A stretch of 41,475 bases of DNA from a virus: IMG/VR virus record IMGVR_UViG_3300044695_001474, positions 1 through 41,475 of that record; one strand, given 5' to 3'. Shown in pieces: positions 1 through 7,900 of the stretch (positions are counted from its first letter, which is position 1; every line of letters starts with the position of its first letter). The notes under the pieces were generated by a model, which saw only the letters and a program-made list of their open reading frames with translations, did no database searches and had not been told where the DNA came from. The position numbers and the translations under genes were made by a program.

Positions 1-85
1 TGCTGAGGTAGTATTTCTGCGGGCAGGATTGCCAAGTAGAAAGCTGACTATAAGAACGATGTGGGGGTAGTTGATTCATATGCAT
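1..85 (-). CDS. Duplicated 5' fragment of the RecB/Cas4-like nuclease N-terminal gene
   Basis: This is the same sequence as 41349-41433, so it is not a second gene. The start codon is ATG at 85-83, preceded on the minus strand by GGAG eight bases upstream. A second in-frame ATG lies at 79. The reading frame runs off the left edge and continues in the other copy. See the entry at 41233-41433 for function. Confidence 0.8.
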   Translation of the reverse strand, partial: MHMNQLPPHRSYSQLSTWQSCPQKYYLS

Positions 86-99
86 AGTGTATTCTCCAA

Positions 100-120
100 G
101 TCGGACAAATCGGGTCCGAC
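100..120. promoter_or_regulatory. Perfect 7-bp inverted repeat between divergent genes
   Basis: GTCGGAC at 100-106 and GTCCGAC at 114-120 form a perfect inverted repeat around a 7-base loop. It sits just upstream of the minus-strand nuclease start (85) and on the far side from the plus-strand small gene (199). It could be an operator or a leader hairpin of the minus-strand transcript. I could not find a convincing -35/-10 pair nearby. The same repeat is partly included in the right-end copy. Confidence 0.5.
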
Positions 121-164
121 ACGCCGTTTGTTTTTTAACCAAGTTCGTGATAAGTTTGAGGGGT

Positions 165-201
165 GGAGGGCGGGAAAGGCTCGCCACAGGGCGAGCCGAT
201 G
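165..201 (+). promoter_or_regulatory. Ribosome binding site with a hairpin between Shine-Dalgarno and start codon
   Basis: A strong Shine-Dalgarno sequence GGAGGG lies at 165-170, 28 bases before ATG 199, which is too far for normal initiation. Between them is a perfect 8-bp hairpin (GGCTCGCC 178-185, loop ACAG, GGCGAGCC 190-197). Folding it removes 20 bases and leaves an effective spacing of 8. An RNA stem that shortens the SD-to-start distance is known from phage T4 gene 38. The competing reading is a GTG start at 163, whose only SD-like bases (158-162) abut the codon. Confidence 0.5.
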
Positions 202-348
202 AAAGATATAGAAGTATTCATAAACAAAATAGAAGATGCGAAGACGCATCTTCCTGATGGGCATAAGGATAAAGAATGGATGGAAGGGTTTAACGCTGGT
301 TTAGATTGGGCAATAAGGATTCTAAACAAAGATAAATCTGCGTATTAA
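199..348 (+). CDS. Small hypothetical protein, lone plus-strand gene
   Basis: A 49-residue acidic/basic mixed protein beginning MKDIEVFINK. It has a C-terminal helix-like segment (EWMEGFNAGLDWAIRIL) of the kind common in small phage proteins. It has no signal peptide or membrane segment and I do not recognise a family. It is the only plus-strand gene between the two minus-strand operons, divergent from the nuclease gene and convergent with the structural operon. I chose ATG 199 because a hairpin brings SD GGAGGG to it; the same frame also opens at GTG 163 (61 aa). Confidence 0.55.
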   Translation: MKDIEVFINKIEDAKTHLPDGHKDKEWMEGFNAGLDWAIRILNKDKSAY

Positions 349-360
349 AAACAAAAAGAA

Positions 361-382
361 GGGGGAACCGTTTGGTTCCCCC
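361..382. terminator. Bidirectional intrinsic terminator
   Basis: GGGGGAACC, loop GTTT, GGTTCCCCC forms a perfect 9-bp stem. On the minus strand the stem is followed by a T-rich run (TTCTTTTTGTTTTT), which gives a strong terminator for the structural/lysis operon ending at 398. On the plus strand it is followed by the weaker TATCTCTTT, just after the stop of the small gene at 348. Confidence 0.85.
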
Positions 383-397
383 TATCTCTTTGGCTCC

Positions 398-616
398 CTA
401 CCATTCAGGCGGAGCAACTGCGAGCGCATCCAGCGTGGCTAAGTTGATGCACCCGACTGCTGGAATGGAAAGCGTATGCTGCAAACCCTTAAGCACTTCA
501 GCCAGGGGAGCATCTAGCACATCATCTCCAGCTATATTCAGCGCCACTCGAACTTTCTCTACTAGTTCGTGACGCTCACCTGGTGATACCAGGGATATTA
601 GTCTGTTCTGTTCCAC
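398..616 (-). CDS. Small protein resembling a peptidoglycan-binding (PG_binding_1-like) domain
   Basis: The 72 residues include VALNIAGDDVLDAPLAEVLKG, then LQHTLSIPAVG and an INLATLDAL ending. This spacing resembles the three-helix peptidoglycan-binding repeat, in which a GLQ...LG(L/I)P..G.(I/V)D.AT...L pattern is typical. It would be a free-standing wall-binding domain, perhaps on the virion or a helper of the endolysin. The start is GTG at 616, sharing a base with the TAG stop of the upstream tail gene. It is the last gene of the structural operon before the terminator. The family call rests on pattern only. Confidence 0.5.
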   Translation of the reverse strand: MEQNRLISLVSPGERHELVEKVRVALNIAGDDVLDAPLAEVLKGLQHTLSIPAVGCINLATLDALAVAPPEW

Positions 617-2529
617 TATGTAATCGGAACTTCTGTATCAATAGTCTGTAATTGAACCGTAACTATTCCACCGAATCCTGCTGCGAATGAGGGTGGAGAA
701 GTCTGCTCAAATTGGATAGCACGGATTGTACAGACTCGTTCTTCTCCCGAAGAAAAGTCTTGGAATAGTACCGCGCCTCCATTTTGTTCAATGCGTTCCA
801 GATAGTTAATGCGTTCCCATGGCGCTGATACTCTTGTAACTCCATTGGAATCGCGCTCCTCTTCATAGCATAGTAATGGGATAGTAAGTGTACGAGAACG
901 AAGTGGTGCTGGTAGAGCACGACACTGCCATTCTTCTACCATTGGACCAACTGTTGCATCACTTGTGCTACGAGTTAAGGTCAATGTAATTTCAAAGTGG
1001 TCTGCTGGTTGCAAGCTTGCAGATAATTGGAAGTCAGTTGAACCAGTTAGTGGAATAGATTCAATTCCTGAAGCACCGCCATCTTGGTCAGAAACAGAGA
1101 AACCAACAGTTCCTCCAGTGCCACCTGTTCTTATTGCAAGAGATACTGGTTGTTTATCTTCAGCAGTACCCCAACGAATCCAGCCAGAGCTTACGGTTCC
1201 AGATGTACAAAGTTCAGTTGCATGCTCAACCCATACGCCAGATGCACCAACCATAAGTTTACGTGCAGTAATTCCAATAAAACAAACGCCTATTACATCA
1301 GATGCATTAGTAGCTAGGTCGGCAGCGTAAGCATATCCATTATCTACTGGTTGACCCAGGTCAATACGCCACAATCCTTTAACTGTATTAATGGCATAGT
1401 TACGAGTCGCGTATATATATCTATTATTAAATGCAATATCCCTGACATCGCCAACAACATTGAGTGGTCCATAAGTAAAACTTAATCCGTCGGTGCTTTG
1501 ATTTCCAACACGAAGTCCAGCAGTAGTAGCCATAACTACGTACTCGTTTAGGTACGTGCGAATCTGGTGCAGGGTTTCACCACGAGGTAGCTCGGCAATA
1601 ACAATTGGGTCTTTGATTGCAGCAAGCGGTGATGCATCATCAATAGCAAATGACAAGACACGGCTGATAGCGCCAAGGGTATAGCCAACTATGATGGCAC
1701 TGTTTAGTTCACCAACTGATTCCCATACCAAGTTAGAATCTTTGAATGTATATCGCTCTTCTGTGTTACCTATAGTTGTTGGGGTAGAAGTAGGAAACCT
1801 AGATAGTTCATAGACTACGCATTGCGTAGTATCTTCTTTAACTCCGATAACAATACGGTCTTTGACAAAGCCAATAGCCTGGACAGTAAATGTAGTAACA
1901 CCGTTTGGCTTAGCCCAAAGCTTGGTTACAGCCAGTGAGGTGCTTACTGAATAGATACCATCACTAGCACCAACGATAGCGCTGTTACCATCTGATGATA
2001 TAACCTGGGCTGTTACTGAAGTTGCAAGAGATGTTGATGTGCTAGCACCAGTAGAGCCATTGTAATAAAAAACATTACCGCTTTGAATATAGAATGCGCC
2101 ATTGTTTGTTGTGGCAGGCTTAGCAGTGATAGCAGTAGTTGATACCTGTGTAGTTCTAGGTAGAAGCTTTAGTTCGCCAATGTTCCATACATCAATATTG
2201 TTTGATTCATAGAATCTATATTGGTCGGATGAGTCAGCGTCGTAGTAACGTTCGCCAGCACCATGATGCCAAGATGTAGCAGACCGAAGCCACCAGTTAG
2301 ACAAAGAGTTTTCACCAGCGGATGTGCCTTGGTCAATACGTTCCTTCTGATAAGTCGTAGTGATACGACTTATACGGTTCTGGTCAGATGCACCAGATAA
2401 CCATGGCGTGTTACCAATTGCATAGCTTGCAGCAAAATCCTCTCGCTTGTATTTAACAAGCGCTGTTGGGATTGCTTGGCTAAGAATAATCGGTAGGTCG
2501 CCAACAAGGTCCTTGTTGCTAGTTGCCAC
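616..2529 (-). CDS. Virion structural protein, beta-propeller-like tail (nozzle) protein
   Basis: A 637-residue protein rich in Thr, Ser, Gly and beta-strand alternation, with repeated blade-like hydrophobic stretches (about residues 140-430) and few helices. The early motif WHHGAGERYYDADSSDQYRF (around residue 88) is a style I associate with actinophage tail proteins. In short-tailed phages the tail nozzle (T7 gp12 type) is a beta-propeller of similar size, so a tail nozzle or adhesin-like tail protein is the best guess. The start is GTG at 2529, with AGAGG six bases upstream. It lies after the lysis genes, away from the other tail genes. Confidence 0.55.
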   Translation of the reverse strand: MATSNKDLVGDLPIILSQAIPTALVKYKREDFAASYAIGNTPWLSGASDQNRISRITTTYQKERIDQGTSAGENSLSNWWLRSATSWHHGAGERYYDADSSDQYRFYESNNIDVWNIGELKLLPRTTQVSTTAITAKPATTNNGAFYIQSGNVFYYNGSTGASTSTSLATSVTAQVISSDGNSAIVGASDGIYSVSTSLAVTKLWAKPNGVTTFTVQAIGFVKDRIVIGVKEDTTQCVVYELSRFPTSTPTTIGNTEERYTFKDSNLVWESVGELNSAIIVGYTLGAISRVLSFAIDDASPLAAIKDPIVIAELPRGETLHQIRTYLNEYVVMATTAGLRVGNQSTDGLSFTYGPLNVVGDVRDIAFNNRYIYATRNYAINTVKGLWRIDLGQPVDNGYAYAADLATNASDVIGVCFIGITARKLMVGASGVWVEHATELCTSGTVSSGWIRWGTAEDKQPVSLAIRTGGTGGTVGFSVSDQDGGASGIESIPLTGSTDFQLSASLQPADHFEITLTLTRSTSDATVGPMVEEWQCRALPAPLRSRTLTIPLLCYEEERDSNGVTRVSAPWERINYLERIEQNGGAVLFQDFSSGEERVCTIRAIQFEQTSPPSFAAGFGGIVTVQLQTIDTEVPIT

Positions 2530-2538
2530 GATTTACCT

Positions 2539-3054
2539 CTACTTCTTATTAGTTGGACATTCTGGACAGCAGCAATGATGGTGTGGTTTGATAACCACTG
2601 CAGGTTTTTTATCTGGCAATGGTTTTATTACAGCTTTAATTTGGTTAACCAGCTTAGGTTGATTCATCCACCAGAACCAGGGACTAGTATCGTTACCGCT
2701 AGCATCATTAATAGAAATATGTAGATGCTTGTTATGAGGATTACTCCCAGTGTACCGTCTGTTTCCCAGCTTGGATTTCTCTTTAGACCAAATCTTTCCT
2801 TGAAAGATAAGGTACTTGACACGAGCATCTTCTTTAAGTTTCTCAAAAATAACCGCACAATCGATACCATTGTCTGGGTCATGGGTGAGGTCTACTGCTA
2901 GCCCAGTATTGTGGTCCGAAGTTGGACTCGCCTTCAGGTGAGCTGCACTTGGCAACAATCCGTCCGACAATTTCTTTCGCTTCGGCGACAATGCCGTCGC
3001 CTGACGGAGCACAGCAATAGCAGCAGGCGTGGCTTTCTTGGTTACAGGTTTCAT
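2539..3054 (-). CDS. M15-family peptidase endolysin (D-Ala-D-Ala carboxypeptidase-like)
   Basis: The 171 residues carry the M15/VanY-like zinc site: SDHNTGLAVDL gives His48 and Asp55 (H-x6-D), and HNKHLHISI gives the second histidine set around residues 107-112. The enzyme should cut peptide cross-bridges in peptidoglycan during lysis. No signal peptide is visible, so export would need a holin, and two holin-like genes lie directly upstream. The C-terminus ends in an unusual His/Cys cluster (HHHCCCPEC), which could bind an extra metal or be a disordered tag. The start is ATG 3054, overlapping nothing. Confidence 0.8.
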   Translation of the reverse strand: MKPVTKKATPAAIAVLRQATALSPKRKKLSDGLLPSAAHLKASPTSDHNTGLAVDLTHDPDNGIDCAVIFEKLKEDARVKYLIFQGKIWSKEKSKLGNRRYTGSNPHNKHLHISINDASGNDTSPWFWWMNQPKLVNQIKAVIKPLPDKKPAVVIKPHHHCCCPECPTNKK

Positions 3055-3059
3055 TCATT

Positions 3060-3254
3060 TCACTTTCCTGCTATGAGTTCAAATAAACTGTCAACGCGCT
3101 TCTCTAATCTGTCGATGGAGTCACGCATACTTGTGCCAGAATTTGGCTTGAGTTCAGCAAGGTAGTGCTTGACCAACCAACGAACTGAGCCAGCAAAGCT
3201 GGCGACTATTGTGGTAACCGCTACCGCGATACCAGCCCATTCGTTGGTGCTCAT
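3060..3254 (-). CDS. Small membrane protein, second holin or spanin-like candidate
   Basis: A 64-residue protein with one N-terminal hydrophobic segment (about residues 7-28, AGIAVAVTTIVASFAGSV). A charged amphipathic C-terminal helix (SMRDSIDRLEKRVDSLFELI) follows and looks like a short coiled coil. This topology is common for the small membrane protein next to an actinophage endolysin. The start ATG at 3254 overlaps the stop of the preceding holin-like gene by one base (TAATG), so the two are translationally coupled. Confidence 0.6.
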   Translation of the reverse strand: MSTNEWAGIAVAVTTIVASFAGSVRWLVKHYLAELKPNSGTSMRDSIDRLEKRVDSLFELIAGK

Positions 3255-3442
3255 TATTCTGCCCCGCGCCCGAAGTCTGTTGAAGAAGAGTCAAGCCACT
3301 TAAGGACTGGACCAAGGAAGCCTGTTAATGCTGCCATTCCAAGTGTCTTAAGGTCTGTTTCTCCTGCAAGGTATAGCGCTACAGCTGCTGCTGCTGCTGC
3401 ACGGAACCAAGACAATGCTGCTGATTGTAACTTTGCGTTCAT
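3254..3442 (-). CDS. Putative holin
   Basis: A 62-residue protein with two hydrophobic stretches: AALSWFRAAAAAAVALYLAG (about 8-27) and LGMAALTGFLGPVLKWL (about 34-50). A short acidic tail follows. Size, two-segment topology and position just before the M15 endolysin fit a phage holin that permeabilises the membrane. A clear GGAG ribosome site lies seven bases before ATG 3442. Confidence 0.65.
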   Translation of the reverse strand: MNAKLQSAALSWFRAAAAAAVALYLAGETDLKTLGMAALTGFLGPVLKWLDSSSTDFGRGAE

Positions 3443-3443
3443 A

Positions 3444-3602
3444 TTATTCTCCTAAGTTAATTGTTGGTGGTACTACTGCTTGCTGTGCATCATAGTGAGC
3501 CTTAGTCATAGAACTAAACTCACCATTACCACGGTCTATAATTGCGTGTTCTACTATTGAACCGTCTTGATTTTTTATTTTTACAAAAGTTACATTATCC
3601 AT
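3444..3602 (-). CDS. Small hypothetical protein between fibre and holin
   Basis: A 52-residue reading frame, MDNVTFVKIKNQ..., with predicted beta strands and a short C-terminal tail (AQQAVVPPTINLGE). It fills the space between the second fibre gene and the holin, which supports its being real. The Ala-rich helix SSMTKAHYDAQQ is the kind of segment seen in small tail-associated proteins. I do not recognise its family. Confidence 0.6.
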   Translation of the reverse strand: MDNVTFVKIKNQDGSIVEHAIIDRGNGEFSSMTKAHYDAQQAVVPPTINLGE

Positions 3603-3611
3603 TTGATTTCC

Positions 3612-4751
3612 TTAAAGTTCCGCGCTGAAGCCAATATAGGCTGTTGATGAATTTCCTGCTCTAACAACTGCTGGTCTATTTGCTGTCTGACCAGTTGCGT
3701 TTATCCAATAGATTCTTAGGGGAAAAGTTCCGCTTTCGCTAATACCAAATGCTGGCGTTCCACCAGAAGCGGTATAACTTGAATCAATTATTTGTAGTGT
3801 TGAATACTCAAAAGATGGTGGAACTATACGCATAGGAACTGGTGGAGTTACAATTGCCATACCGTTGTTTGCATCTTGCATAAAACCATTTGCAAAAGGA
3901 GTATAAGCAGCACCTGAGGTTTGTCGCCAGTAATACCTCTGGCACGCTTCAAGCTCTGCTTGTGGGTTACCGCCACCTGCTGGTGTAAATGGTGTTGCTA
4001 CAGCAGAGCCTTCTTCTAACTGCACACCCCAAATATCAAAGCTGTGTACGGTTGCAGCTACTCCATAAAAATCAATTCCTACATAGCTTCCATCTACAAT
4101 TGTTTTTCCAGACAAAGATGGGAATGTGATAACCGTAGTAAATCTTTGCCAAGATGTTGTTGCCGTGACGGCTCCAATCGACATTGAAGGATACGCTTCA
4201 GCAGAACCACCAGGACCAAAATTCTGTCTTATGCCAAGACCAATCGACCTATTTGCATCAGCTTTTACCCAAAAAGATAATACCGCTGTTCTTCCTGCAA
4301 AATTTCTTACATCCTCAACTCTTTGCTGAAGAAGTAAATATGTGTTACTGCTTCCTATTGCGCTCATATTTACTCTTAAAAAATATTGACCTTCATACCC
4401 TGCAACAGGCGCAGTCCCAGGAGTAAAGGTTTGACGAGATGTGGTTACTGTCGGGCTTCCACTCCAAAATGTTCTCCACCTGTCAGCTGCAAATGCTTCA
4501 TTAGCAGTAAAGGAAGTTCCTCTTTGCCAGACACTAAAATCACCGTTGATAATTTTATTCTTGCCAGCGACCTGTTGGGCTGCATAGGATTTCCAGGCAA
4601 GACCAGTGCTGGTGGTAGAGTCAGATACTAGGACCTGGTCATTGCTACCAACGCCAATACGAGCAGGAGTACTAGCTGCAGTAGCAGCATATATATCTCC
4701 CTTTGCTGTAGGGATATTGTCGATGTTAGAAACATCTCTAGCTCTACTCAT
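3612..4751 (-). CDS. Tail fibre / receptor-binding protein, short paralogue
   Basis: The 379 residues fall in three parts. The N-terminal block is AKGDIYAATAASTPARI plus GVGSNDQVLV (about 17-45). A jelly-roll-like, carbohydrate-binding-type module begins GKNKIINGDFSVWQRGTSF (about 63). The C-terminal domain ends in NRPAV...AYIGFSAEL. All three parts have counterparts in the 1153-residue fibre encoded upstream, so the genes are paralogous by module. It lacks the Ala/Ser coiled-coil shaft. It should sit on the tail and bind a surface glycan. ATG 4751 overlaps the upstream 71-residue gene by 8 bases. Confidence 0.75.
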   Translation of the reverse strand: MSRARDVSNIDNIPTAKGDIYAATAASTPARIGVGSNDQVLVSDSTTSTGLAWKSYAAQQVAGKNKIINGDFSVWQRGTSFTANEAFAADRWRTFWSGSPTVTTSRQTFTPGTAPVAGYEGQYFLRVNMSAIGSSNTYLLLQQRVEDVRNFAGRTAVLSFWVKADANRSIGLGIRQNFGPGGSAEAYPSMSIGAVTATTSWQRFTTVITFPSLSGKTIVDGSYVGIDFYGVAATVHSFDIWGVQLEEGSAVATPFTPAGGGNPQAELEACQRYYWRQTSGAAYTPFANGFMQDANNGMAIVTPPVPMRIVPPSFEYSTLQIIDSSYTASGGTPAFGISESGTFPLRIYWINATGQTANRPAVVRAGNSSTAYIGFSAEL

Positions 4752-4959
4752 TAACTGTTACCTCCTGGATAAATAATGCTTCTACTGGTGCTGGGGTGTG
4801 AACAATTGGCTCTGGCTCTGGCTCACCATTCAACCAACGAAGGTATGCCTGATAGTCAGGATTGGTTGGGTCTTCGATAAATGAATACAAGACACCATTT
4901 TCTTCACATGAAATAACATTTTGCCCATGTACTTCATTTACTTTATATTCTTTACTCAT
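4744..4959 (-). CDS. Small protein between two fibre genes
   Basis: A 71-residue acidic protein (MSKEYKVNEVHG...). The centre reads PTNPDYQAYLRWLNGEPEPEPIVHTPAP, a W-L-N-G-E-P pattern seen in small proteins encoded beside phage tail fibres. A fibre chaperone or tail decoration is possible. There are two adjacent ATGs (4962 and 4959). I chose the second because AGGAG is then six bases upstream. It overlaps the next fibre gene by 8 bases. Confidence 0.65.
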   Translation of the reverse strand: MSKEYKVNEVHGQNVISCEENGVLYSFIEDPTNPDYQAYLRWLNGEPEPEPIVHTPAPVEALFIQEVTVNE

Positions 4960-4967
4960 CATATCTC

Positions 4968-7900
4968 CTATAACTCCGAACTGAAAGCAACACTTGCTGC
5001 GCTGTTTATATATACAACGCTGCCAGGTCTATTAGCTGTTAATCCAGAAAGTCCGTCTCTATATAACAAAGCATTTGTTACAGTCGGCGCATAGATACTA
5101 ATACTGTTAAAGGGTGTTGTTGGGACATATAGCGCTTGGTAATAATTAGTTCCAGTTGTCGATACAAGCGTTGGCGCAATTCTCATTTCTACTGGGTATT
5201 GAACTACACCCTCCCATTGAGTAGTTGATATTGTATAAATTGCTGGAACAACATAGTTATTAACGGTTCCCTTAATACTCCAATAATATCTTTGGCATGC
5301 TGCCAACTCTGTTTGAATTGTTGGAGTAGTTCTAGAAAATTCTGTAGCTACGCCACCCTCTTCCAATTGAAGACCAGTGATTTCCATATAGTCATTAGCT
5401 CCAGCGGTTCCTGTTACATCGGCAAACATTTCAAGACCAATTTGCGTAATATTTGATGAAGCAGTTCCAGTAAATGAATAACGAACCCAGTTGTCCGTCA
5501 ATACAATTGATTGATTTACTATTGCGGTAAAATTTGTAAACGAATGTACGACCTGGTCTGTGCCAGTTCCAGTAGCTACGAATACACGAAACGCATTTCC
5601 AGATACAGAGTAGTTAGCTCCTTTACGAGCCCAGAAAGATAATGTTACTTTTTTGCCAGCAAATCTTAAACTATCTGCCGTTTCTACTGTATATCGCAAT
5701 CCAAGTGTTTGGGTCGATGTATTACCAGAGTTTCTCTGTATTCTCATGCAATACTGAAACCCAGTCAATCCAGCAGATTGACGAGTTAATGTAGCGCCAG
5801 AATCATTGTTACCTCTATACCAATGCCATCTATCAGCAGAGTAAACAACAGATTGACCTAAGCCAACACCACTTGGAAAGCTGGTTCCACGCTGCCAAAT
5901 ATCACAGGCTCCGTTAATCAGGGCATTCTTTCCAGATACAAAATATCCAGCAGAGTTGCTGATTGCTGACGTGCTATATGTTTCACCAGTTACGTCTATA
6001 CCAATTGAATCTGCAACTTCACCTTGGATTGTTCCACCAGAGCGAGTAAACTCTGTTGCAGTAGAACCAATTTCTAATTGAACACCAGTAAACTCAATAA
6101 AGTCGTTGGCGTTGGAAGCAGTTCCAGCAGCATTTTGGTAGAACCAAACTGCTAGTTCTGTAGCTGTGCTTGGAACGGTTCCAGATACTGAATACCTAAC
6201 CCATGATGTTGTTGGTGTTATTGTTAACGCAGAAGTGGTTCCATTTCCAGTATATCCAACATTAAGGTTTTGGTCTGTACCAGTTCCGTGATTAAGAGCC
6301 ATAAGCACAGTGCTTCCTGAATATGAGGAGCCTACACGAACATACGCACTTAATGTTACCGTTTTACCAGCAAATGGAATCGCATTTGCTGATTCGATAT
6401 TATGAACCGTTTGAATACCGCCAGTAACAGTGTCACCGTTGTTGCGAGCAATACGCATGCAATATTGAATAAATGGAAGATTGGTTGTATCGTTTGTTGT
6501 TTGGCGAGTAATTGTGTACCCACCTGCAGCAGCAGCACGACCTGTACCCCATCTATCAGCAATAGTGTTATATGCTCCACCTGTTGGTGATAAGGTTATA
6601 CCCTTGGTCCAAAAATCAAAAGCACCGTTAAGAATAATATTTTTTCCAGCTGCGTTTCTTGAACCATATGATTTCCAGGCAAGTCCACTTGCGGTTGCTG
6701 AGTCAGCAACCAAGACTTGGTCGTTGGACCCAACGGCAAGTCGGGCTGGGGTCGATGACGCAGTAGCAGTCAGTACATCGCCTTTAGCGTTTAATGTATT
6801 GATGTTGATTGTATTAGCAACATTGAACGCAGAAAAAGCCAAGACAACAACTACATCTCCAGCAGTCATAGCTGAAATTCCAGTGATGCTTGAGCCAGTA
6901 GTTGCGACATAGTCGTCGCCTCGTACTTGCAATACACCGTTAATGTAAACTTGTTCCTTGCCTACAAGGTAGGACAATGTTAGTCCGTTTCCGTCTACGC
7001 CAGATACGCTGGTTGCTCCACCAGATACTGTATATCTATAAGCAATGATGTCGGCGCTTGAAGAGATTTCTGTCCATGCAGAACCTGACCAAACGAACAT
7101 CTTGTTGGTTGATGTGTTCCAATAAAGAGCACCAGTAATCAAAGCGTTGCCATCATTATCTAATGATGGAGGTGTTGCCTTTGCTCCGAGGTATCTGTCA
7201 TCAAAATCATCATAAGATGTAGCAGCTGCTGCAGCGCTAGTCGCTGCAGATGATGCCGAGGTGGCAGCAGAAGATGCACTTGTTGCAGCCGATGTTTGCG
7301 ACGTTAGCGCAGATGACGCTGAAGTTGCTGCAGAAGATGCAGATGTCGCTGCGCTAGATGCAGAGGTTGCTGCTTGCGATGCTGATGTAGTTGCGGTTGC
7401 TGCCGAGTTAGATGCAGTCGTTGCACTTGCTGCAGCGGAAGTAGCAGAGGTGGCTGCTGCAGTCGCTGACGCTGCTGCTGAGGTTGCAGATGTTGCAGCC
7501 TGTCCAGCAGAAGTTGCAGCAGTAGCAGCAGAGTTAGATGCTGTGGTTGCTGAAGCTGCAGCAGAAGTCGCACTGGTAGCAGCAGCAGTTGCACTAGCAG
7601 CAGCGCTTGTAGCGCTGGTAGCAGCAGCAGTGGCTGATGCAGCAGCAGACGTAGCCGAAGTTGCAGCAGCGGTCTGTGAGGTAAGAGCGCTTGCAGCAGA
7701 AGTTGCTGCAGCAGTTTGAGAAGTTAATGCGCTGGCTGCCGAGGTGGCAGCAGCGGTAGCTGAGGTAGATGCAGATGCTGCTGAAGTAGCAGCTGCGGTA
7801 GCAGATGTAGCAGCAGAACTTGCCGATACAGCAGCAGACCCTTGTGATGTTAAAGCAGAAGATGCTGAGGTTGCTGCCGAGCTTGCAGATACTGCAGCAC

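Larger units (their letters stand above)
1..127. repeat. Terminal direct repeat, left copy (contig closure overlap)
   Basis: These 127 bases are identical to the last 127 bases of the window. The unique genome is therefore about 41,348 bp and circular or circularly permuted in the assembly. The length 127 equals a common maximum assembler k-mer, so this is more likely an assembly overlap than a biological terminal repeat. Bases 1-85 on the minus strand duplicate the 5' end of the nuclease gene whose full reading frame lies at 41233-41433. Confidence 0.95.
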
